A DNA stretch of 64,000 bases, from the NCBI RefSeq assembly GCF_001571775.1, contig NZ_LRVM01000003.1, forward strand, positions 1-64,000. The letters run 5' to 3'. The DNA comes from Anaerotignum neopropionicum. Lineage in GTDB: Bacteria > Bacillota > Clostridia > Lachnospirales > Anaerotignaceae. Made by a program: the position numbers and the translations under genes. How positions within the stretch are numbered: the stretch's first letter is position 1; every line of letters starts with the position of its first letter. Below, one piece after another: positions 1 through 6,496 of this stretch. The notes under the pieces were generated by a model, which did no database searches, was not told where the DNA came from, and saw only the letters and a list, made by a program, of their open reading frames with translations.

Positions 1-36
1 TTCCCATGTTGTATGTGCTAAACTATTATTAGTCAT
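1..36 (-). CDS. tnpA: IS200/IS605 family transposase TnpA, N-terminus only
   Basis: Reading leftward from ATG at 36, the 12 visible codons give MTNNSLAHTTWE. This matches the characteristic start of IS200-type Y1 HuH transposases, which continue into a conserved CKYHIVF-like segment (family knowledge, not visible here). A good Shine-Dalgarno (AGGAGG on the minus strand, about 43-48) sits seven bases upstream of the ATG, but it lies inside an inverted repeat. These enzymes are about 150 residues and move single-stranded DNA copies through a tyrosine nucleophile. The frame is open to the window edge, so intactness cannot be judged. Confidence 0.72.
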   Translation of the reverse strand, partial: MTNNSLAHTTWE

Positions 37-39
37 TTT

Positions 40-103
40 GAATCCTCCTTTTGGTCTTTGATGTGGTTGGCAAACCTACATTTATTCTACCAAAGGAGGA
101 TTC
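40..103 (-). promoter_or_regulatory. Leader inverted repeat shielding the tnpA ribosome-binding site
   Basis: Bases 40-55 (gaatcctccttttggt) and 89-103 (accaaaggaggattc) are complementary over 15 pairs with one bulged base and a 33-base loop. In the leftward transcript the AGGAGG of tnpA would pair with an upstream UCCUCC, leaving the ribosome-binding site double-stranded. For IS200 of Salmonella a leader stem that blocks translation is established; that it works the same way here is inference. Confidence 0.6.
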
Positions 104-180
104 GTGCTTACATCTAAAGAACAAACCTTTCCTACCACCGGCATAGCCGGTGGTTTTGTCAAGCTAAAGCGAACAAAAAT

Positions 181-213
181 AAAAAAGTGTTGTAATTTAA
201 CAACACTTTTTTT
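181..213. terminator. Bidirectional intrinsic terminator outside the IS end
   Basis: Arms 181-193 and 200-212 (core gtgttgt / acaacac) with a 6-base loop pair over 13 bp, with A-runs on the left and T-runs on the right. It could stop transcription in either direction and isolates the IS from the aco operon. Confidence 0.6.
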
Positions 214-468
214 GTTGTTAAAAAAATATAAATAAAAATGGCTTTTGTATTCCAGTAAAAACAATGGAAAATGTATAAATTATAATACAAGAGTAACAAG
301 TTAAGAAAGCATATGTAGGAAAAACGCGACAAGTGTAGAGTTTTTACAACACAAATTGTCAAAATAATAATAAAAAAATAAATTTCAAAACTTAACAATT
401 TTTATTTTTATTTAGAAAACAAGAGGCTGTGTGGATTTTTCTATCGTGAAAAAATAGAAATGAATATT
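214..468. other. AT-rich gap upstream of the aco promoter, possible activator site
   Basis: There is no credible gene: the open frames here are short, AT-rich and lack ribosome-binding sites. At 328-360 there is an imperfect dyad (gacaa...ttgtc outside gtgt...acac). It lies about 135-165 bases upstream of the predicted sigma-54 start, the usual distance for an enhancer bound by an AcoR-type activator. A second small dyad (tttcta / tagaaa) lies near 438-460. Both assignments are speculative. Confidence 0.3.
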
Positions 469-484
469 TGGCACAATAATTGCT
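469..484 (+). promoter_or_regulatory. Sigma-54 (-24/-12) promoter of the aco operon
   Basis: The sequence TGGCAC-aataa-TTGCT matches the sigma-54 consensus TGGCAC-N5-TTGCW at every defined position, with GG and GC at the required spacing. It lies 54 bases before the acoA ATG, giving a predicted start near 495. No comparable sigma-70 hexamer pair is placed for this gene. Sigma-54 control with an AcoR enhancer-binding activator is established for acetoin operons in Bacillus and in proteobacteria. No activator gene lies inside the window. Confidence 0.85.
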
Positions 485-537
485 GATATATTATAACAGT
501 AAGAATTTAATTTACTAACTATATAGGAGGTTCTAAT

Positions 538-1503
538 ATGTCTTATTCAAAGGGATTTATAACAGATTTGTACAAAAATTTATTGTACATTAGATTGTCT
601 GAAGAAAAATTGGTAGCAATTTATAAAGAGGGCAGAGTTCCAGGCCATATCCATAGTGGTGTTGGTCAGGAAGCAACCCATGTTGGTACGCTCTCCACAA
701 GAAAAGAGGGAGATTATTTTAAGCTGGCACATCGTGTGGTTAGTATTTCCCATGTCTTGGGCGTGTCGTTTAACAATATTTACTCAGAAATTTTAGGCAG
801 ACAGGACGGTAACTCCCGCGGTGGCGGCGGTGTAAACCACATTGCGGATTTCAGCAAGGGCGTTTTGGGTATGAGCGGAACATTGGGCTGCGATATGGCT
901 TTTGCCGTAGGCGCTGCTTATAAATTAAAGATGGAAGGGAAGGGCAATATTGTTTATTGCTATTATGGCGATGGAACTTCCAATCGTGGTCCTGTGCATG
1001 AAGCAATGAACTGGGCAGCGGCATGGAAATTACCTGTGTTGTTTATTTTAGATAACAATCAGTGGGCGATTTCTACTTGTATCCATGAATCATCTGCAGT
1101 GGAAAATCCGGGTGCGGATCGTGCGGCAGCGTATGGCATGACATCAAAGGTAGTAGAAGGCTGGGACGTTTTAGCAGTATACGAAGCTACAAAAGAATTG
1201 TCAGAATTTGTTCGTGCCGGCAATGGTCCTGCTCTTTTGGAGGCAAAGAACTATCGCTGGAGAGGCCATTTTGAGGGGGATCAGTGCAAGTACCGAGACT
1301 CTGAAATTACAGAAAAATGGCAGAAAAAGAGAAATTGCGTAAAAAAAATGGAGAATTATATGCTGGAGAATGGTTTTATCACTGAAGATGAAATCAAAGC
1401 ATTGTATGGAGAGATTGATGCTGAGCTAGACGCAGCGGTAGAATTTGCGGAAGCATCTCCGAAAGCAACGGCAGAGGATCTTTTCAAGAATATTTTTGCT
1501 TAA
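538..1503 (+). CDS. acoA: Acetoin (2-oxoacid) dehydrogenase E1 component, alpha subunit
   Basis: This 321-residue protein is the thiamine-diphosphate E1 alpha subunit of a dehydrogenase complex. The TPP motif starts at GDG (144-146) and ends at the NN near 173. The length fits AcoA-type subunits and is shorter than many PdhA proteins. The ATG follows AGGAGG by 7 bases. It is the first gene of a four-gene operon (E1 alpha, E1 beta, E2, E3) behind a sigma-54 promoter, which favours acetoin cleavage to acetaldehyde and acetyl-CoA over pyruvate oxidation. Substrate cannot be proved from sequence; a branched-chain or pyruvate dehydrogenase is the alternative. The product acts in the cytoplasm as a heterotetramer with the next gene product. 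Confidence 0.9.
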   Translation: MSYSKGFITDLYKNLLYIRLSEEKLVAIYKEGRVPGHIHSGVGQEATHVGTLSTRKEGDYFKLAHRVVSISHVLGVSFNNIYSEILGRQDGNSRGGGGVNHIADFSKGVLGMSGTLGCDMAFAVGAAYKLKMEGKGNIVYCYYGDGTSNRGPVHEAMNWAAAWKLPVLFILDNNQWAISTCIHESSAVENPGADRAAAYGMTSKVVEGWDVLAVYEATKELSEFVRAGNGPALLEAKNYRWRGHFEGDQCKYRDSEITEKWQKKRNCVKKMENYMLENGFITEDEIKALYGEIDAELDAAVEFAEASPKATAEDLFKNIFA

Positions 1504-1536
1504 ATTTGATGGATAAAATCTAAGGAGGTTTCATTT

Positions 1537-2505
1537 ATGCATGTAACATATGGTCAGGCAATTTCAGATGCCTTAAGAGAAGAAATGGAAAAGGACGAAA
1601 ATATTGTTGTGTTTGGCGAGGACGTTGCCCAGCACGGCGGTATTTTTGGCATAACAAGAGGTTTATATGAGCTTTTTGGTGAAAACAGAGTAAAAAACAC
1701 ACCAATTTCTGAAACATCCATTATTGGTGTTGGTGCAGGTGCAGCATTAACAGGTCTAAGACCTTGCATTGAATTGATGTACTCTGACTTTTTATTAGTA
1801 GCGTTCAGCGAAATTTTCCACTGCGTTGCAAAGTGGAGATTTATGCACGGCCCTCAATACAAAATCCCTATGGTAATCCGTGCGGCGGCAGGTTCTGCCT
1901 TTGGTGCAGGCGCTGAGCATTCTAACTGCGTAGAAAGCTTATTTATGCATACCCCCGGGTTAATTATTATCAGCCCTTCCACAGCGGCAGATGCAAAAGG
2001 GCTTTTAAAGAGTGCCATTCGTTCCGACAACCCAGTTTTGTTCTTTGAACATAAGCAGTTATATCAGGTAAAGGAAGATATTCCTGATGGTGAATATACA
2101 ATCCCTATCGGTGTTGCGGATATTAAAAGAGAGGGTACGGATGTTACCATTATTGCTATGGGCTTAATGGTGAGAAAGGCCTTGGAAGCAGCAGAAAAAC
2201 TGGCAGCAGAGGGTATTAATGCAGAGGTTTTAGACCCTAGAACCATTGCACCTTTGGATAAGGATGCTATCCGTAAATCCGTAGAAAAAACCCACAGAGC
2301 AATTGTTGTGGAGGAAGGCAACAAAACAGGCGGTATTGGTGCAGAAATTGCTGCAATGATGCAGGAAGAGATGTACGATGAATTAGACGGCCCTGTTTTG
2401 AGAGTTGCGGCGTTAGACGTTCCTTTGCCCTACGATGTAGCGTTGGAACTGGTTTGTATTCCTAATGCAGACAAAATTGTGGAAGCGGTAAAGGCTTTGT
2501 TCTAA
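1537..2505 (+). CDS. acoB: Acetoin (2-oxoacid) dehydrogenase E1 component, beta subunit
   Basis: 322 residues with the transketolase-like pyrimidine-binding and C-terminal domains of E1 beta subunits. Conserved stretches include the early GEDVAQHGG, the NTPISE segment and the C-terminal VEEGNKTGG region. The gene lies 33 bases after acoA behind AAGGAGG. With AcoA it forms the alpha2beta2 decarboxylase that loads the substrate fragment onto the lipoyl arms of the E2 encoded next. The family is certain; acetoin specificity is inferred from operon layout and the sigma-54 promoter. Confidence 0.9.
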   Translation: MHVTYGQAISDALREEMEKDENIVVFGEDVAQHGGIFGITRGLYELFGENRVKNTPISETSIIGVGAGAALTGLRPCIELMYSDFLLVAFSEIFHCVAKWRFMHGPQYKIPMVIRAAAGSAFGAGAEHSNCVESLFMHTPGLIIISPSTAADAKGLLKSAIRSDNPVLFFEHKQLYQVKEDIPDGEYTIPIGVADIKREGTDVTIIAMGLMVRKALEAAEKLAAEGINAEVLDPRTIAPLDKDAIRKSVEKTHRAIVVEEGNKTGGIGAEIAAMMQEEMYDELDGPVLRVAALDVPLPYDVALELVCIPNADKIVEAVKALF

Positions 2506-2532
2506 TTTAGGTTACAAAAAAATCCAGAGAAT

Positions 2533-2586
2533 AGGAGGGAACTGTGATCCCTAAGGGGGATTATGGGTAAAAAATATGAGCGTTGA
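2533..2586 (+). promoter_or_regulatory. Unusual acoC translation-initiation region: SD, hairpin, overlapping 7-codon frame
   Basis: The strong AGGAGG at 2533-2538 is 37 bases from the acoC ATG at 2576. Between them lies a small stem (gatccc 2546-2551 / gggatt 2557-2562, with one G-T pair). An ATG at 2563 directly after it opens a 7-codon frame (MGKKYER) whose TGA (2584-2586) lies just inside acoC. A second purine run (2555-2559) is 16 bases from the acoC ATG. The layout would allow re-initiation coupling; this is inference. Confidence 0.35.
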
Positions 2587-4132
2587 ATTAGTAATGCCCA
2601 AGGCTGGGTTGACTATGATTGAAGGCACAATTTCCACTTGGAAGGCGGAAGAGGGTGCAAGTGTAAAAAAAGGTGATGTGGTGATGGAGTTTGAAAACGA
2701 AAAAACCACCATGGAATGTGAAGCAAACGAAGACGGAATTTTGCATATTGCGGCACAAGCGGGGGCAGTGGTAAAGGTAGGCAAGCCCGTTGCTTTTATT
2801 GCCGCAAGCAAAGAAGAATACGAAAACCTGAAAAACGGCGGTAGTGTCCCACAGGCAGCGGCAGATTCTGTGACAGTCTCTGTGGATGCCGTGGAGGTTG
2901 TAATGCCCAAAGCAGGATTAACCATGATTGAAGGTGTGGTTGGGGAATGGAAGGCTGCCGAGGGTGAAACAGTGAAAAAAGGCCAGGCAATCTTTGATTT
3001 TGAAAACGAAAAAACCACCATGGAATGCGAAGCAACAGCTGACGGTATTTTACACCAGATTGCAAAAACAGGTGACACCGTTAAGGTTGGGCATACTGTA
3101 GCCTATATTGCGCCTTCAAAGGAAGCATATGATGCTTTGGCAAAGGGTGCTGTTCCCGGCAGTCACCCCATGTGCGCAAACGAATGTGAGGTTTGCCAAA
3201 GAGATGTAGCATTATCCATGGCAACGACTGCGCAGCAAGGAGGGAATGCCGTGGCAAAAGACGGACATATCAGAGCAACGGGCTTGGCCAGAAACATTGC
3301 AAAAGGTGCAGATGTTAATCTGGCTTTGGTTGGCGGCACAGGCCCAAATGGAAGAATTATTGCAAAGGACGTATATGCATATTTAGAAACAGCAAAGGCT
3401 GCACCGGTAGCTGCACCTGTGGTTAAGGCTGTACAGGCTACAGGCGAAGTAGTTAAAACCCTCTTAAGCGGACGCAGAAAATCCATTGCGAAAAACATGA
3501 GAAAGTGTTTTGAAACTATGGCACCCTTGACTGTATTTGCCGAGATCGACGTTACAGATTTGTTGACGATGCGACAGAAATATGTTGAAAAAGCAGATGT
3601 TTTGGGATGCAAGATTTCAGTAAACGATATGCTGATGCTTGCAACCGTAAAGATGCTGAAAAAACACCCTATGCTGAACTCCACCTTTGATGGTGAAACA
3701 ATAAGCTCCTATCCTTATGTAAATTTGGGTATGGCTGTGGGCCTTGCAGAGGGCTTGGTAGTTCCCGTACTAAAGAATGCGGATCAGTATTCCTTACTGG
3801 AAATGAGTAAGGCCTTGCGCGATCTTGCACTAAGAGCAAAAGATGAAACACTGGTAGGAGGAGAACAATCAGGAGGAACCTTTACGGTAACAAACGTGGG
3901 TATGTTTAATATTGATTTCGGGACTCCTGTAATTTCTCCTCCTCAGGTGGGAATTTTAGGCTTTGGTACAGCAAAGAAAAAACTTGTGGAATACAAAGGC
4001 GAATTCTGCCCCAGAACAATGATGCATATCATGCTGACCTTCGACCATAGAGTTTTTGATGGCAGAGAAGCAGGCGAAGTTTTGGGCGATATGAAGCAAT
4101 TATTGGAAAACCCTGAGTTGATTTTTGTATAA
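2576..4132 (+). CDS. acoC: Dihydrolipoamide acetyltransferase (E2) with two lipoyl domains
   Basis: 518 residues. Two tandem lipoyl domains span about 1-80 and 106-182, each with the modified lysine in an identical NEKTTMECEA setting (K43 and K146). A linker with three cysteines (C200, C204, C207) follows, then the E1/E3-binding domain (about 231-271, ATGLARNIAK and GPNGRIIAKDV). The catalytic acyltransferase domain runs to the end and carries the active-site DHRVFDG near the C-terminus. It transfers the acyl group from lipoamide to CoA and forms the core of the complex. The start is chosen because SVELVMPKAG is the usual beginning of a lipoyl domain. Many AcoC proteins carry one lipoyl domain, so the duplication and the Cys linker are notable. 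Confidence 0.88.
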   Translation: MSVELVMPKAGLTMIEGTISTWKAEEGASVKKGDVVMEFENEKTTMECEANEDGILHIAAQAGAVVKVGKPVAFIAASKEEYENLKNGGSVPQAAADSVTVSVDAVEVVMPKAGLTMIEGVVGEWKAAEGETVKKGQAIFDFENEKTTMECEATADGILHQIAKTGDTVKVGHTVAYIAPSKEAYDALAKGAVPGSHPMCANECEVCQRDVALSMATTAQQGGNAVAKDGHIRATGLARNIAKGADVNLALVGGTGPNGRIIAKDVYAYLETAKAAPVAAPVVKAVQATGEVVKTLLSGRRKSIAKNMRKCFETMAPLTVFAEIDVTDLLTMRQKYVEKADVLGCKISVNDMLMLATVKMLKKHPMLNSTFDGETISSYPYVNLGMAVGLAEGLVVPVLKNADQYSLLEMSKALRDLALRAKDETLVGGEQSGGTFTVTNVGMFNIDFGTPVISPPQVGILGFGTAKKKLVEYKGEFCPRTMMHIMLTFDHRVFDGREAGEVLGDMKQLLENPELIFV

Positions 4133-4135
4133 AAT

Positions 4136-4194
4136 AAAGGAGGAAACGGTGTGGCTCTATTTGGAAAAATAGAGTCACCCGATCAATCATTATG
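4136..4194 (+). promoter_or_regulatory. lpdA initiation region with a hairpin between SD and ATG
   Basis: AAAGGAGG (4136-4143) is followed by a 12-bp stem with a GGAA loop (4151-4162 / 4167-4178, one G-T pair). The ATG comes only at 4192, so the linear SD-to-start distance is 48 bases. No other SD-like sequence precedes the ATG. The only reasonable protein start is this ATG because the FAD-binding fold begins at residue 6. Folding the stem shortens the distance to about 20 bases, still long, so a regulatory or attenuating role is possible. Confidence 0.5.
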
Positions 4195-5595
4195 ACGAAA
4201 AAAACTAGTTTAATTGTAATTGGCGGCGGCCCTGGCGGATATGTGGCAGCAATCCGTGGGGCGCAGCTGGGAGCCGAAGTAACTTTAATTGAAAAAAACA
4301 AATTAGGTGGTACCTGCTTAAATGTTGGGTGCATTCCTACCAAGGCGTTGCTTCATGCGGCAGAGATTATGGAAGAAATGAACCATGCCGCTGAATATGG
4401 CATTAAGGTTAAGGCTGAGGGGTATGATTGGAAACAGGTTTTGGCGAAAAAGGGAGCCGTTGTAAATCAACTGGTAGGCGGTGTAACTGGCTTATTAAAG
4501 GTGAATAAGGTTAAGGTGATTGAGGGAGAAGCTTCCTTTATCGCTGCAAAAACCCTTTCTGTTAAAAAGAAGGATGGTAAGACAGAAACCTTGACCGCGG
4601 ATAAAGTCATTATTGCCGCAGGCTCAGTTCCCGCCATTCCACCGATTCCAGGTGTTGAGGGAAACCCTGCCTGCATTGATTCAACGGCGGCACTTTCCTT
4701 GGAAAATCCCCCTAAAAGCCTTTTGGTTATCGGCGGCGGTGTCATTGGTATGGAGTTGGCAACAGCTTACAACGCTTTTGGTACAAAGGTTACTATCGTT
4801 GAAGCAATGCCCAAGCTTCTTCCCATGATGGACGGTGAATTGACTGCTACACTGCGTGGCTTAATGGAGAAAAAAGGCATTGAAATTCTGACAGAGGCAA
4901 AGGTACTTTCCGTTGGGAAATCCGGCGCGGATGCAGAGATTCAAGTAGACATCAAGGGTACAAAAAAGGCTTTTCAGGCAGAGAAGGTTTTGGTTGCCGT
5001 TGGGAGAAGAACAGATACTGCGGCGTTGCAGCTAGATAAAATCGGAATCCGTCATGATAGAGGCAAAATTCAAGTAAATGATTTTATGGAAACTAGTGTA
5101 AAGGATATTTATGCCATTGGTGATTGCCTTGGAAAGATCATGTTAGCTCATATTGCTTCTGTGCAAGGTGAGCTGGCGGCGGAAAATGCTTTGGGACACA
5201 AAGCAAGCTTCGACAGTAAAACAAATCCTTCCTGTGTCTATACCATGCCTGAGTTTGCGGGGGTTGGTTTAACAGAAGAAGGGGCAAAGGAAAAAGGCAT
5301 TGCCTACGGTGTGGGAAATTTCCCTTTGTTTGCCAATGGAAAGGCTTTAATTGCCAACGGTGGTGTTGGCGCAATTAAAATTTTGTATGGCAAAAAGTAT
5401 AACGAAATTCTTGGAGTCCATATTCTTGGTCCAAGGGCAACGGATATGATTGGTGAGGCGGCACTCGCCATAGGTTTGGAAGCAACCTTAGAAGAGGTAA
5501 TCAATACAATTCATGCCCATCCAACCGTAACGGAGGCTGTGCGTGAAGCGGCTTTGACAGCTGAGAAAAGAGCAATTCATATTCCGAATAAATAA
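4192..5595 (+). CDS. lpdA: Dihydrolipoamide dehydrogenase (E3)
   Basis: 467 residues. The FAD-binding motif GGGPGGYVAA lies at 11-20. The redox-active disulfide C42/C47 lies in GGTCLNVGCIPTK. The NAD-binding GGGVIG lies in the middle, the second FAD motif is YAIGDC, and the C-terminal dimer interface carries the catalytic HAHPTVTEA. It reoxidises the dihydrolipoyl arms of the E2 with NAD+. It is the last gene of the aco operon and probably serves that complex, though LpdA subunits can be shared with the glycine cleavage system or other dehydrogenases. Translation starts after an unusual SD-hairpin leader. Confidence 0.93.
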   Translation: MTKKTSLIVIGGGPGGYVAAIRGAQLGAEVTLIEKNKLGGTCLNVGCIPTKALLHAAEIMEEMNHAAEYGIKVKAEGYDWKQVLAKKGAVVNQLVGGVTGLLKVNKVKVIEGEASFIAAKTLSVKKKDGKTETLTADKVIIAAGSVPAIPPIPGVEGNPACIDSTAALSLENPPKSLLVIGGGVIGMELATAYNAFGTKVTIVEAMPKLLPMMDGELTATLRGLMEKKGIEILTEAKVLSVGKSGADAEIQVDIKGTKKAFQAEKVLVAVGRRTDTAALQLDKIGIRHDRGKIQVNDFMETSVKDIYAIGDCLGKIMLAHIASVQGELAAENALGHKASFDSKTNPSCVYTMPEFAGVGLTEEGAKEKGIAYGVGNFPLFANGKALIANGGVGAIKILYGKKYNEILGVHILGPRATDMIGEAALAIGLEATLEEVINTIHAHPTVTEAVREAALTAEKRAIHIPNK

Positions 5596-5630
5596 TTTTT
5601 TATTTCGCACATTATGCGAGCAAAGGCAGA

Positions 5631-5680
5631 AGTCCTATTCCTTCCCTGAAAATCAAATTGATTTTGTTATAGGAACTTTT
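5631..5680 (+). terminator. Probable terminator of the aco operon
   Basis: The outer arms agtcctat (5631-5638) and ataggaact (5669-5677) enclose an inner stem aaaatca / tgatttt (5649-5655 / 5659-5665). A TTTT run follows at 5677-5680. The stem is imperfect, so confidence is moderate. Confidence 0.4.
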
Positions 5681-6080
5681 GTGTGTTAGAGCATGATTTT
5701 AATACAATTTAGTTTAAAATACTTGATTTCTGGCACTTTCCATAATGAAATACAGTTTTAATCGCAGTATAGTCATTAACTTCAAAATGAAAAGTTTTTG
5801 TCATAAATTTTTCGAAGAGTGTGTTTAAACGTATTTTAATGGCTTCCCCAAGTATGGTACACTTTGCTCGCATTTTATTTTACAAAGAAGAAAAATGTAG
5901 TTTTCTCAGAACGTAGACAAAGTGAAACCCTTGACCCATCTGCTGGCTTTTGCGATGCAAAAGCCAGCTTCGCCGTCTGCCCTTTCTTGGGCAGTGAGGA
6001 GACAAAGCCCAAGGTTTGCTAAACGCGAAAGCCTGCTAAGGCAATTCTTTATTTTTCAGAAATAAAGCAACAAAAGACTC
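5681..6080. repeat. Gene-free stretch with GC-rich hairpin element
   Basis: No gene is visible. 5681-5930 is plain AT-rich DNA. 5942-5968 is a perfect 12-bp hairpin (gctggcttttgc / gcaaaagccagc, loop gat). It is followed at 5977-5994 by ctgccc / gggcag with a 6-base loop. The flanking bases are richer in G+C than the surroundings. The block resembles a REP/MITE-like intergenic repeat, but no second copy occurs in this window. Confidence 0.4.
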
Positions 6081-6108
6081 TTGACTTTTAAAAGAAGCGT
6101 GCTATAAT
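6081..6108 (+). promoter_or_regulatory. Promoter of the T-box/trpXYZ transcript
   Basis: TTGACT (6081-6086) and TATAAT (6103-6108) are separated by 16 bases. The predicted transcript starts near 6115, just ahead of the T-box leader. Confidence 0.75.
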
Positions 6109-6114
6109 TACTTT

Positions 6115-6390
6115 AACTAAAACAAAACCGATGATTAAGAAGAGTAGCCTTTTAGTTCGCTTTTAGAGAGTTGCAGGTGGTGGGATTGCGACAGGAGAGC
6201 ATTTGGTGAATGGACTTATGAGGGCGGGCGAAAGCTTAGGCAAGTAGTACCCGACGGGAACCGTACCCGTTATCCAGACGGGCTGTATTTTTGTACAGTG
6301 AACGAGTGGACGATTTACTTCGTCAATTTGGGTGGTATCGCAGGATTCTCAAGTCTTGTCCCATGATATGGGATAAGACTTTTTCTTTTG
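6115..6390 (+). promoter_or_regulatory. T-box riboswitch, specifier UGG (tryptophan)
   Basis: This is a classical T-box leader. Stem I carries an AGTA-like segment (gagtagcc, about 6144-6151) and a distal ttgcgaca loop. The specifier region is ggtgaa-TGG-actta, with TGG at 6211-6213. The T-box bulge sequence GGGTGGTATCGCAGG lies at 6330-6344. The competing terminator follows at 6351-6363 / 6369-6381, 13 bp with one wobble pair and a TTTTTCTTTT tail. Uncharged tRNA-Trp should bind and permit readthrough into the ABC transporter genes. The amino-acid assignment rests on aligning the specifier loop by eye, and it agrees with the TrpXYZ-type downstream genes. Confidence 0.88.
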
Positions 6391-6496
6391 TCTATAAATG
6401 AGAATATGTAATACATAAGATTCCCTTGGACGGTTACATAGGTTTAGATAAGACGAGAATAGAAAATAATTAGACGAGAAAAAAGGAGAGCGTAGT

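Larger units (their letters stand above)
1..175 (-). mobile_element. Left end of an IS200/IS605-family insertion sequence (partial)
   Basis: The first ~175 bases hold the upstream end of an IS200-like element transcribed leftward. Visible parts are the first 12 codons of the transposase (36 down to 1), an upstream leader with a long inverted repeat (40-103), and a perfect 9-bp stem with a 3-base loop at 134-154 (accaccggc / gccggtggt). That stem is the kind of subterminal hairpin that IS200/IS605 Y1 transposases recognise as single-stranded DNA. The exact tip cannot be fixed here because these elements have no terminal inverted repeats or target duplications; I place it just beyond the hairpin. 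The rest lies outside the window. Confidence 0.75.

Noticed and set aside
3173-3206. CX3CX2C in the AcoC linker as a radical-SAM motif
   Set aside because: The surrounding sequence is an E2 linker with no SAM-enzyme fold, so the spacing match is coincidental. Metal binding is a separate open question.
3163-3684. 173-codon minus-strand frame over acoC
   Set aside because: It is antisense to a well-supported E2 gene, has no ribosome-binding site and gives a low-complexity Ser/Ala/Thr-rich product typical of shadow frames.
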